DNA of 64,000 bases from Allium sativum (taxonomy: Eukaryota > Streptophyta > Magnoliopsida > Asparagales > Amaryllidaceae): contig CM060925.1 in NCBI GenBank assembly GCA_030737875.1, positions 482,173,514-482,237,513 of the forward strand, read 5' to 3'. The position numbers and the translations under genes are program-made. A model generated the notes under the pieces. The model was not told where the DNA came from. It saw only the letters and a list, made by a program, of their open reading frames with translations, and did not search any database. Positions within the stretch are counted from its first letter, which is position 1. Each line of letters opens with the position of its first letter. Shown one piece after another: positions 12,401 to 21,534 of the stretch.

Positions 12401-12555
12401 AACGCAAGTTAGCAACAAAATCCTCTGAGAGCTTAGACGCGGCGGTAGGTAAATTATACCAACAAATTGATAAGTTGGAGGATGAGCTAAAGAAAGCTAA
12501 AGAGAACTCCGCTTCTTTAGAATTCGCTTTGCAAAACCATGATTCGAAAAGATAG
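9471..12555 (+). pseudogene. Antisense ORF of element G, 'putative gypsy type transposon' (PF04195-like) plus coiled coils
   Basis: The frame from 9471 to 10142 is open except for one TAG at 9729-9731. Just after the stop it carries HGGFLPFPPFLHKLLVDLK and VAPIQLSPNTY, then WEDQYFLVKCP, which resembles the plant domain PF04195 found in ORFs of Tat-lineage retrotransposons. Further coding blocks at 10145-10320, 11091-11585, 11586-11804 and 12301-12555 are separated by T-rich stretches ending in AG, as expected of introns. The 11091 block has a long charged coiled coil (residues about 18-65) and the 12301 block another (LEKQLKEKDEIICSLQRKL). Molecular function is unknown. It lies antisense to the retroelement, between the gag-like ORF and the 3' LTR. 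Exon limits are estimates. Confidence 0.6.
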
Positions 12556-13140
12556 ATCTTTCTTGTATGTTTTTTACGTGAACTTTTCACAATGATGACT
12601 GTGTTTGTGTATTGGTTTATGTCATGACTCCCGGTGGGCATGTCGGTGTGTTGACTTATATGATGTATCACTTGTCAGAAACAATGTTACTATAACCCCG
12701 GGTGTTGTTATGAGTGGAAACCTACTTGTTCTAAGTGTTAGTAAAAATTTCTTTATGTAACGATTATCCTTGGGAAAATTCCCAATGAAAATTGCCTAGA
12801 AAAAGGGGAATAGTCCTAGATATAGGATGCTATTAGAAAAGTTTGGAATCTCTTCCCCAGTTCTTCCCCGTACCGGTGTTATGACATGATGTCAATTTCA
12901 GGGTTGTGCAAGTGACTAATATGCTGGAAAATTAATTAATGAATGTAAAGGTTAAAGAAACTTCCTTGAGAGGATCATAAGCTTATCATTGGTAGTAACG
13001 GAAGTGTAATTTCGAGCCATGCTCGAATTTCCGAGAGGAACGAGCAATTACTTCTTGTTTAGATTCAAGAGTCTGACTCCACCCAAGTTTGGGGTATTTG
13101 TGATGAAACTGGAACTCCTCACCCGGCTCTGATTTACTTC
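12556..13140. other. Element G noncoding stretch after the antisense ORF
   Basis: No coding resemblance; likely the 3' untranslated region of the plus-strand ORF followed by spacer. Confidence 0.45.
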
Positions 13141-13218
13141 AGGATCATCCCGGGTTTAGGTATTGAGATGTAATACCGAGGCCCATTTCTGATCTTTGTT
13201 GAGAAACCAATCCGACCG

Positions 13219-13490
13219 AGATTCGGGTATTAAAGATCGTAAACAGAGACTACCTTCCAACATTAATAGAAGCCCCGAATTGTGCCTTATTCGGGTAATT
13301 TGTGTATCGAAGACCGGAACTCCCCCTTCGGCATTTGCGAAGAGACGAGTCAACTCAGATTCGGGTATTAATATATAGAATATCGGAACCCCCTCAGGTA
13401 TTTGTGAAGAGCCGAATCGACCCAGATTCGGGTATTAATATAGATAGAAGACCGAAAACCTTTTCTGGCATTAATTGTTTTGGCATCCAT
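13219..13490. repeat. 67-69 bp degenerate tandem repeat, four copies
   Basis: The anchor ATTCGGGTA(T/A)T recurs with starts near 13219, 13287, 13357 and 13424, giving periods of 68, 70 and 67 bp. Between anchors the units share the order of GAAGACCGGAACCCCCT and a TTTGTGAAGAG-like segment. Confidence 0.8.
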
Positions 13491-13499
13491 TATGGATTT

Positions 13500-14145
13500 G
13501 ATTTGTGAAGCAGAGGCTGTACGTGATTCCTAAGCCACTCCTTGGGCTTTTATGTCAAAGCAGAGGATGTACGTGCTTTGTTGGCCACACTCTGGGCCTA
13601 TGCATCCGGTGCACTTGGCTAGTTTTTCCACTAGTAGGGCCCAAGGACTTACTCGACCTCCCTCTTGGAGGCGCCTTATCCTGACCATCGTAGGCGATGA
13701 TAAGGTCTTAGAAACTTAGATGGGGACATCATAGGTAAAAAAAACTAATGTTTACTCTTTTGATGCTCTATACTGACCATCGTAGGTTCTGATAGAGGCT
13801 TATACGCCCCCCGAGGGGTGCCCTATTCTGACCATCATTGGCGATTATAGGGGTTTGCGTTCCCTTTTGCGGGTAACATGGAACATAAGAAGAGGTAGGA
13901 AGTTCTCTTCTGTGATCAGAGGTAGGACGTGCTTAGTTCTGGCAGTGGAAGGGCGTACTCTTCTGCTAGTAGAGGCAGGGTGTGCTAAGGTTAGATGCAC
14001 TGCCACAACCATTTCTGGTGTGAAACGGAGGCTTATGCTTTTGATGCTTCAACCTTGCCCCCTCTGATTTGGGCATGGAGAAAGACTAACACGCCATCCC
14101 CCTCCGGGGGATGCCTCGTCCTGACCAATTTGCGATGACGAGGGA
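13500..14145. repeat. Array of composite hairpin-forming repeats in element G
   Basis: Four units share the core CTGACCA and a 16-18 nt loop region enclosed by inverted arms: 13674-13705, 13766-13797, 13821-13852 and 14114-14143. Arms differ between copies yet stay complementary (CCTTATC/GATAAGG, CTCTAT/ATAGAG, CCCTAT/ATAGGG, CCTCGTC/GACGAGG). Three units are preceded by a second G/C-rich hairpin. A motif like GCAGAGGNTGTACGTG recurs at about 13510, 13560, 13918, 13950 and 13975. There is no credible coding frame. Function is unknown. Confidence 0.75.
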
Positions 14146-14523
14146 TTTAATTCGTTTACGATTTGACCCCTTTTGGGTTTCCTTTTAAATTTCGAGAGGA
14201 GGGTTTTCCGTACCCTTGAACATGTTTAGTAATCCTATTCCTAAGGATTTTTACCGAATTCACTTTGATTTCTTCACAAATTCTCGTAATTGGACTTGGG
14301 TGATGAATCTAACGATAGTTTCCCCAAGGATTTTGCAGTGATTAGTCTCGTGTCCATTCATCATGTGGTAATGGCAGTAGGGCCCTCCTGTTTTCCTTTC
14401 ATACTTAGGCTTTTTCTTCGTGAGTGGCCAATAGTTGAGTTCTTGTTTGGTTAGGAAGTAAATGTTCTCTATCGAGGTGGTAAGGTAGTATTCCCCGGGT
14501 AACCCCGACGCATGCCATTCTTC
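14146..14523. other. Element G spacer
   Basis: No recognised gene or repeat between the hairpin array and the gag-like ORF. Confidence 0.5.
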
Positions 14524-14955
14524 TTACCATTGGGGTTTAATTCCTTTGTGACCCAGCCTAGTTGTTGTGCCTACACTTTCATTATTTCCTCCTAAAACAT
14601 GCCGAAGTTGAGACATTATCCCTTCAGACCATTTGTTGGCGAAGTGGTCGAAATCGTCCATTATTTCTCGTTCAAGCCTCGTCTCCCTGACTTGCCTGAG
14701 GAGGGTTTCCTTTGGGAGAGAGAAAATGATAATACCTTTGGATGTAGTGTCATTTGGAGGAGGCGCTAGAGTTTGCCCTATATGGGAATAGCTATAATTT
14801 TCGATATCGGGAGCATATTGTTCCATTTCCCTCTTCCGCTTTATTATGCGTAAGGCTTTTACTCTCAACCTTAGTTCCTCTTTTACTCCTGGATCCATGA
14901 TTTTCGGTTCATCAATTCGAGATTCTGAAGGCTTCTGTTGGGGCCTCTTACCCAT
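14524..14955 (-). CDS. Short gag-like ORF of element G (143 aa), unrecognised
   Basis: An uninterrupted 143-codon frame that begins about 110 bp inside the right (5') LTR, the usual position of gag. It is basic near the start (MGKRPQQKPSES, then RLRVKALRIIKRKREMEQY) and ends without a zinc knuckle. I do not recognise the family. It may be the remaining N-terminal part of a Tat-type gag, kept while the rest of gag-pol was lost, or an unrelated small ORF. The unbroken frame stands out against the decayed frames elsewhere in the window. It could instead be chance, since 143 codons is short. Confidence 0.45.
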   Translation of the reverse strand: MGKRPQQKPSESRIDEPKIMDPGVKEELRLRVKALRIIKRKREMEQYAPDIENYSYSHIGQTLAPPPNDTTSKGIIIFSLPKETLLRQVRETRLEREIMDDFDHFANKWSEGIMSQLRHVLGGNNESVGTTTRLGHKGIKPQW

Positions 14956-15029
14956 AACTTTGCTTCTTCAAAACTTCAGTCCAATTCGTGACGGAACAAT
15001 GCAGGTAGATATGTAGCTGTTAACCACAA

Positions 15030-15064
15030 GGTCGGAGGTTTAGGCCCTCCTTCTAGCGACAAAA
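15030..15064 (-). other. Element G primer-binding region
   Basis: On the minus strand the LTR end ...TTTAACA is followed by TTTTGTCGCTAGAAGGAGGG. It does not match the Met-initiator site used by B-E or the Athila site used by A. The matching tRNA is not identified. Confidence 0.45.
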
Positions 15065-16465
15065 TGTTAAAGATATTTTTCGTCAACACCGGAGTCAGGT
15101 CAACGGGGGCGGACCTAAGGTAAGAAATAGGTTATTCGGATTTTGTGAGTCGAACCGGACCGCCACTCCAAGGTACCAAGGTCTGGAGGAGCAGGATCGC
15201 TAAAAACCACCAGGAAGGGTCTAGACTCAAGGAAAGAGGTTTTTCCTCCGATCTGCGAAAAGGCTTGAATGAGGATCTATGTCTATCTAGAAAACAAACA
15301 ATAAATTGCAGTAGTGATAATTAGAAATGATATGTTGAACTCACACAGTAACATTCTATATGTGGATTCCCTTTTTTATTAATCTTTGATTTCGAGTACA
15401 TGAATAGAATGGGAGAATTTCTTGAATTCCTCTCTATATTAGATTTTTGAAAACCAAGAGTACAAGAAAAATGAAAAAATCCAGTCTCCTTTAGTGAAGC
15501 TCTTAAGGTCCTATTTATAGAGAATTTGGGACCCTTTCCGCCATTGGACTATTTGGCCTGCAGGAGCCTTTGAAGGGGCCATTGTAGGGGGCTTTAACGA
15601 CTGTTTTTTCCTTAGTCTCAGACGTTTAGCTTTCGGCCGTCTTTGGAGTGCTAATTATGGTCTTCGAAGTGTGGGTCCCGGTCAACTGGGGCTTCTTCGG
15701 GATAAGTACGGGCATGTCGATTTGGTGGCTTTTGGCTGGTATTTGAACCCTTGGTAACAGCTCCTGAGTGTAGGCTCTCGGACATAAGGTTTCGAATGTA
15801 GGCTTCCGGCTTTATCGTGAATACTTAGAGGAGCCTACCCTCACGATGTGCGTAGATAACTGCTGGTTCGAAACCGTTGTTGGTTCCTACTCTAGGTGGA
15901 CTAGTATGGGTAACCTGTATCTCCGCTTGAGTCCCAGTTGCCTTTCGGTGAATCTTTTGTGATAATCTGGTTTTCCGGGAGGTGGCTTCCGGTGATGTTT
16001 CTGTTATTTGCAAATGCAGCTTTTTGGCATTTGTACAACAAATGCTCCAGAAGTTGGTTTCGGATGTTCCTTGCGTTCTTCTGCTTTGGCACCTCTGATA
16101 CCCTCGCCTTCAGATGTATCGGTATTAGGCAGGTTAATACTAACAACCCTCCCGAGTTTTAAGGAGGGGAGCTCACGCCTTCTTCTTTCTTAGTTCCTGT
16201 CTTGTGTGGCCTTTCGCTACAGAATTTCCTGTCGAATAGGTCCTGTCATATGGATCCTGTCGGATGTGCTTTGCTGGCATTTTGCAGGCTTTGAGCTTCT
16301 TCCCTTCGGGAAGGTGTCGGTTTGTGCTGCTTTCCAACCATTCCCTCCGGCTTTCGGTTCAATCTATTGCTTGGCTTTCTGTTTTTCGGGAGACTTTCAT
16401 GTGCCTGTATTCTTCCGACACCCCTTCATTGCTAGCTAGTCTTGGAGTTAATTTAGGTAGTAACA
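15065..16465 (-). repeat. Element G right LTR (5' LTR in minus orientation)
   Basis: 1401 bp, collinear with 7310-8699. A TATA box (CTATAAATAG on the minus strand) is at 15511-15520. Confidence 0.85.
15511..15520 (-). promoter_or_regulatory. TATA box of the G 5' LTR
   Basis: CTATAAATAG on the minus strand; the left LTR has CTATTAATAG at 7757-7766. Confidence 0.6.
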
Positions 16466-16470
16466 CCTTC
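16466..16470. repeat. Right target-site duplication of element G
   Basis: CCTTC, identical to 7305-7309. Confidence 0.85.
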
Positions 16471-17177
16471 CGACTTAGTTTTTATTTTATTTTTTATTTT
16501 TGTTTGTTTTATTTTCTTCCACAAAAAAAGGTCATTCAAATACAAAAAAAAAGTAAGAAAAGAATTCGAGCAAAAAATAAGGAATTCGGAAGTCAATCGA
16601 GTTGCGAATAGTTGATTTGAATTGTTAGTGCTACTCAATTGCACTGGACGGATAGCCATACCCCACTGTAAAATTTTCTAAACTCTACAAGTGCTGTAGT
16701 TACTTAAAAATATATAGAAATTTCTTTTCAAGATTTTCTGTAGGTGTCGTGGCTTGCTTGTAGAGTTTTTTAATTTTTGCAATTATTCTTGTCTGATTGT
16801 TGGCAAAAAATTCCAAATAAATATGGCGACGAACAAATTTTCATAACTAAAATCATCGCTCTCGTTGTTTTTCAATTATAAAACTTGATTTAAATTGCGA
16901 AATATTTAACTATAAAAGTGTATTTCATGAAATTAATTCTCTCAAGGGTTTGATCGCGGATATATATTAGTTCAATTTATTGAACTTTTAGCAAAAGAGG
17001 TTACATACTACCCGTAAAACATTGGTCGTATCCTATAGTATTACGTAAACGGCCAAAAGACCCTTTCCCCCCTTCAAATCGAGATTATCAACTAATAAGA
17101 TATACTTGAGTATGTTATTTTGTAATAAGAGCTACTTGTGTCAACCTTAAGTTTTGGATTTTCTATATTCGACAACG
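16471..17177 (+). other. Element A leader, second part (noncoding)
   Basis: Continuation of the A leader after G: T-rich, then mixed AT-rich sequence up to the gag start. No coding resemblance. Confidence 0.6.
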
Positions 17178-18720
17178 ATGAGTGAAAAGACTTTTAGCCA
17201 CCATAATTCGCCTAGGGAGTCTCGAATAAACCAAAAAATTTCAAATGCGATGGATCAAAATCAAATTAATCACCCCTATCTCTTCGAGATCATTGTTACC
17301 CAACTAGGACTCTTTAACCTTCTGTCATAATATTTCCACCAGTTGAAGGAAATTTTGAGCTCAAACATTCTTATATTCGAGGGGTACCAAAATTTACTGG
17401 TTCAGAAAATGCTTATAAATTTTTAAGTGAATCTGAATTGTATTCATCCACAACTAAAATGCAACAATTATTTAATGAATCAATTAATCTAAGGCTAATT
17501 CCATTCGCATTACTTGAAAGCGCTAAACGATGGCTAAATTCTCTTCCAAAACATTCCATACGAAGTTGGGATGAGTTTGTCGCTGAATTCTTGAAAAGAA
17601 AATTTCCCTTTCCATAAAACTCTAAAAATCCGAACTGAAATAAACCAGTTTTCTCAAAACGAGGGGGAAGCTTTTTCAAAATACTTTGAGAGATTCAACC
17701 AATTATTATATAGTTTTCCTCATCATGCAATTCCCAAACATCACTTATGTCAAATTGCACATGAAGGGCTAAACTATCAGACTAGAACACAACTAGAATC
17801 AATGTATGGAGGAGAATTTATGTCTAAAACAACCGATGAAGCTTGTGAATTCTTAGGAGATTATTATGAAAAGGACATGCAATGGGAGTCAATTTGTGTT
17901 CCAATCCGTACTTCTATTAGAGGAGTGCATGTAGTAGATCCAATTCAATTTCCCTTAGAACTCAAACTCCTCAAATCGAAGGACAACCCCACTATTATCC
18001 CCAAGATCAAGTCAATGTCACCGCTCAAAATAGTCCTTACTCATCCACATATAACCCTAGTTGGACCAAATTTATCATGGTCTAATCCCAATAATGTTGA
18101 AAATCCATCTTACATGATACCAAATTCGAATTGCAAGCTCCATTTTCTTCTTGTTCTCAAGCTTCTTAAGTTTCACCTCAATCCAAGCCTTCAAGTCAAA
18201 CATATAGGCATTCTAACTTTCAATCATCAACTCAATCTCCTTCATCTTTTGAAACTTCAAAGGAAATTGTTCGATTAGAGAAACAAATAAATAATCAAGA
18301 TGCTAAACTCGAACAAATGATGAATATGATGAAGGAACTAATGAAAAGTTATGAGAAAGGAAAATTGCTTAGTCAATCTGAGGTGAATCCAAAATATAAT
18401 TCTTGTACTACGAACTATCGTGAGTACGAAAACCATATTTCGATCAACTCGGTCACCACCCTTAGGTCCGAAAAAATGATTGAAAACCATAATTCTTTTG
18501 AACCTTCCAAATCTCCATCTTCTTCGAATGTTGGCAATCCAAACATCTATTCTTCTTATGTCCGCAACCTCGACATTATCTCTTCTTCTAATGTTGGCAA
18601 TCCCAACATCTCATCTTCTATACCTTTATCTCCTTCACTTCCCTCGTTGACACCTTCTTTGAACAACCAAATTACTGAAAGAGTCTATAAAATGGTAGCT
18701 TCGTATCCTTATAGACTTAT
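17178..18720 (+). pseudogene. Element A gag (Athila type), frameshifted and cut by element B
   Basis: ATG at 17178 opens a short N-terminal frame. After a frameshift near 17330 the capsid core runs FELKHSYIRGVPKFTGS, LRLIPFALLESAKRWLNSLP, SWDEFVAEFLKRKFP, NEGEAFSKYFERFNQLL and, near 17760-17850, LNYQTRTQLESMYGGEFMSK, the order and spacing of plant Athila gag. A coiled-coil segment with LEKQINNQ and LEQMMNMMKELM follows near 18270-18350, then a Ser/Pro-rich tail to YPYRL at 18714. The protein would assemble virus-like particles. No zinc knuckle is seen, as usual for Athila. Several frameshifts inactivate it. B interrupts the gag-protease junction right after YRL; the frame resumes at 52557. 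Confidence 0.82.
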
Positions 18721-19656
18721 TGTAACACAACACATTCCTTAATGTCGCCCATATGAAGATTTCATTAATAAAGTATGGAGCATTGTTGGTATAAAGACAT
18801 AAAAATATAAATTTACAGCGGAAGAAGAAACTTTCATTTTATAAAATACAAACCATCTTTGTTTCATTTAACCAAACAGTTACAAATTGTCATATCCCAA
18901 AATCTCAGTTAAAAAAATATCCGAGTAAAATAAGATTACCCCCAAATATAGCCAAAAAGATAAAACCTAACCTTGGGAAGAGAACAAGAAGTAATTCAAC
19001 TTGCTGAAATCCATTATGACAAAGCTAACAAAGAAATATCAACTATGTACTTTCTCTCTGTAAGCCCGGGCGAAAGAAAAGAGAAAGGAAGAAAGGAAAT
19101 GGATCAGACATAAAGCCTGGTGAGCAGTTGTGAATACCAGCTCGACTTGCTATGTTAAGTAAAACAGATAAATAGTGGTTCTAATGTCATAAAAGATAGG
19201 TGTCTATACACATATAAAGGTGAACAAAAACTGACATGAACTAATAATAAGGATTGGTTATTCTTACAAAAAGATAATGATGATAACAATAATAATAATC
19301 AGATCAGGCAAATTGACTATTTTGCACTTCTATTTATTCAAACAAAACAAGTAATTAGAAGGGATTTTTCCAAATGTTATCCATCGATCGAATCCCTACC
19401 ATGTAAATATCATGTACCAGCCCAACAGTAGGGTGTATCAGTCCCTACCCCAGCAACTTATAGAACACATACCTATTTATTGGCGTTACAGCATTTTATC
19501 TTCCTCATTCGGACCCATGCATGCTCATGACTCCGCTGGAATGCGCACGTACACACCTTTGTCATTTTAAACCTCTTATTGTCCAGATCAGTAAAGCGTG
19601 CCCTGACCCCTACCTAATGCGAGGCCCCAATTCCAATACCTACAGGGATACTAACT
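18721..19656 (-). repeat. Element B 3' LTR, left segment
   Basis: Starts TGTAACACAACACATTCC and is collinear with 49247 to about 50175 of the complete LTR. It ends where element C begins. The last 230 bp are present again at 33383-33628. Confidence 0.85.
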
Positions 19657-20037
19657 TGTAACGACCCGCATTTTACGTACCGGAGGATCGTAAAATATTT
19701 TTATTTAATTCTACAAGGGTCAGATTATTTTCATATTTTGATATGTTGTTCATGGGGATGTAAGACATGACCATGATTTTTGTCAATTTTATTTGTGACC
19801 ATTTTGCCCCTGTTATTTTTTTAGGGCATAACTTTTGATTGGAATCAAATCAGGTGCTGAGATCAATTTCATTGGATTGGAAATGGTGTTTCCAATTCCG
19901 TAGAGTGGTCACATTAAAAATTTGCCTGAGCAGTTTAGGAGGAATCGTTGTTTTAAGGTTGCTGCTAATTTTCTGGACAGACTAATTAGTCATTAGTGGG
20001 CTGATTAGTAAGGCCCATTAATGCTAAGGGTTGTTGG

Positions 20038-20047
20038 CTATAAATAG
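20038..20047 (+). promoter_or_regulatory. TATA box of the C 5' LTR
   Basis: CTATAAATAG. The 3' LTR has CAATAAATAG at 28525-28534; both D LTRs keep the CTATAAATAG form. Confidence 0.65.
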
Positions 20048-21186
20048 GAGGGTAGCGGTATGGAGTATTGTTTAGTTTCTTCATTCTCTCATTTGGTTGG
20101 GTTCCTATAATTCTCTAGCTCAACCAAATACCTCTCCACTTCATTTAATTCATAGATTTACATAAGAAGATTGAAGATCAACATCGAAAAAGGTTAGATC
20201 ACATCAAATTGATTGATTTGAAGGCTGTTCTTCGCTGTCTGTAATAGAGATTCATTGATCTCAAGCTATTTTGTGGATTTGGTGAGTGGTAAGCATCTCT
20301 CACACGAATTCAATCGAGAATACGGGTTTGTTTGATCTTAGTTTCATCATTTCAAGTCGTTTTCACCTAGATCTGATCGAGGTAAGTCTATTTTCAATTC
20401 GGATCACCATAGGATCTAATCTAGCAAGATTATAACAGTAAATTCGTATGATAATTCTATGTTTATGCAAGTTTTGATCCATTTATTGATTCATTCATTA
20501 TTTTATCATGATTTGGTGAATTTCATATGATTGTATGATGATTATTCGTTGTGCTAATGTTGTTTGATGGTTGCATATTGTGCTATTGATTGTTTGGGTG
20601 AAATTGATCGATTTTGGATAAGTTGTGTGTGTGGATGCTCGTCGTTTGAAGCGTGGCTCAAGTGGACCGTACATTTTGGTGGACCAGTTGGTTCAAGCGC
20701 ATGGATCGATGGATTATTGAGAAAGAAATGGATGGATCGGGTCTAAATGAAAGGATCGTTCAAAAAGCATGGATCGGCCAAGAGAACACTCGGTGGAAAG
20801 TTGGATATAGCAAAGAGGCACTCGGTGGAAATATGGATCGGGCAGATACCTTGATAATGAGTCGAGCCGCAAATCGATGGATCGAGGGATTGACATTTGG
20901 ATGGATCAGGCAGAGCGAAGCTGATGGATTGGCCGAAAAACTGGAGTGCTTCGATCGGGATCGGCACATAGGGGAGCTATGGATCGAGCAGGAGTGGATC
21001 GATGGATCGACTGATGCGCACATAGGGATCAGTTGTGAAACCATGGAGTGCGCATGAGGAATCGACCAAAAATAAGTGGAGCGGTCCACTGATGGATCGG
21101 CTAGCGTGCATGGGAAAAGGTTGGATCGAGCAAAGGTAGTGCACGATGAGGAAATATGCACCAATTAATATTTCAGCAAAGGTAGC

Positions 21187-21285
21187 GCACGATCAAGCTG
21201 CCATTCACATTGCTGCCAACCCTGTCTTCCATGAGCGCACCAAGCACATTGAAGTGGATTGTCATTTTATTTGTGCCAAGGCCAC
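21187..21285 (+). pseudogene. Ty1/copia RNase H fragment
   Basis: About 33 codons reading [20 protein letters not shown] followed by VDCHFI, the strongly conserved C-terminal end of RNase H in plant copia polyproteins. No other copia sequence adjoins it, so it is an isolated scrap inside a gypsy LTR. Confidence 0.85.
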
Positions 21286-21449
21286 GTCGTCCGACAGGGA
21301 AGAAAAAAGAGGGTCAGGGCACTCTTCATTATTTGGCTTCGCACCTCCCCAGAAGTATACTGGATCGGTCGTCCCTCCCAAAAATATACTACTCGCCCAC
21401 AATGTTTATACTGGACTTGGTATACTAGGCGCCAATGCTTATACTGGAC

Positions 21450-21534
21450 GAGTATCTACAGGACCTAAATTATCAACGGGCTCTCCAAGAACATTGAAAA
21501 TTCGTCCGAGAGTAGCTCCGCCGACTGGAACGCT
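21450..21534 (-). pseudogene. atpB: Plastid atpB fragment (nuclear plastid DNA)
   Basis: On the minus strand 85 bases translate without a break to [20 protein letters not shown] then DNLGPVDT, the plastid ATP synthase beta subunit near its nucleotide-binding N-terminal part. The plastid form differs clearly here from the nuclear-encoded mitochondrial beta subunit. Both ends stop abruptly in unrelated sequence. It is a transferred fragment without function. Confidence 0.85.

Larger units (their letters stand above)
7310..16465 (-). mobile_element. Element G: complete non-autonomous LTR retrotransposon with an antisense ORF
   Basis: Two collinear LTRs (7310-8699 and 15065-16465) with ends TGTTA...TAACA and a perfect 5-bp duplication CCTTC mark a complete 9.2 kb insertion in the leader of A. 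Minus orientation is inferred from a purine-rich stretch (AGGGGGTAAA on the minus strand) next to the left LTR, from a TATA box on the minus strand of the LTR and from a minus-strand ORF just inside the right LTR. No protease, RT or integrase is seen. A plus-strand, intron-bearing ORF (9471-12555) lies antisense to the element, in the place where Tat-lineage elements can carry an antisense ORF. Tat affiliation is inference. Confidence 0.75.

Noticed and set aside
20653..21164. Frames of up to 134 aa on both strands in the C 5' LTR
   Set aside because: They follow the ATGGATCG repeat in several frames at once and are not kept in the 3' LTR.
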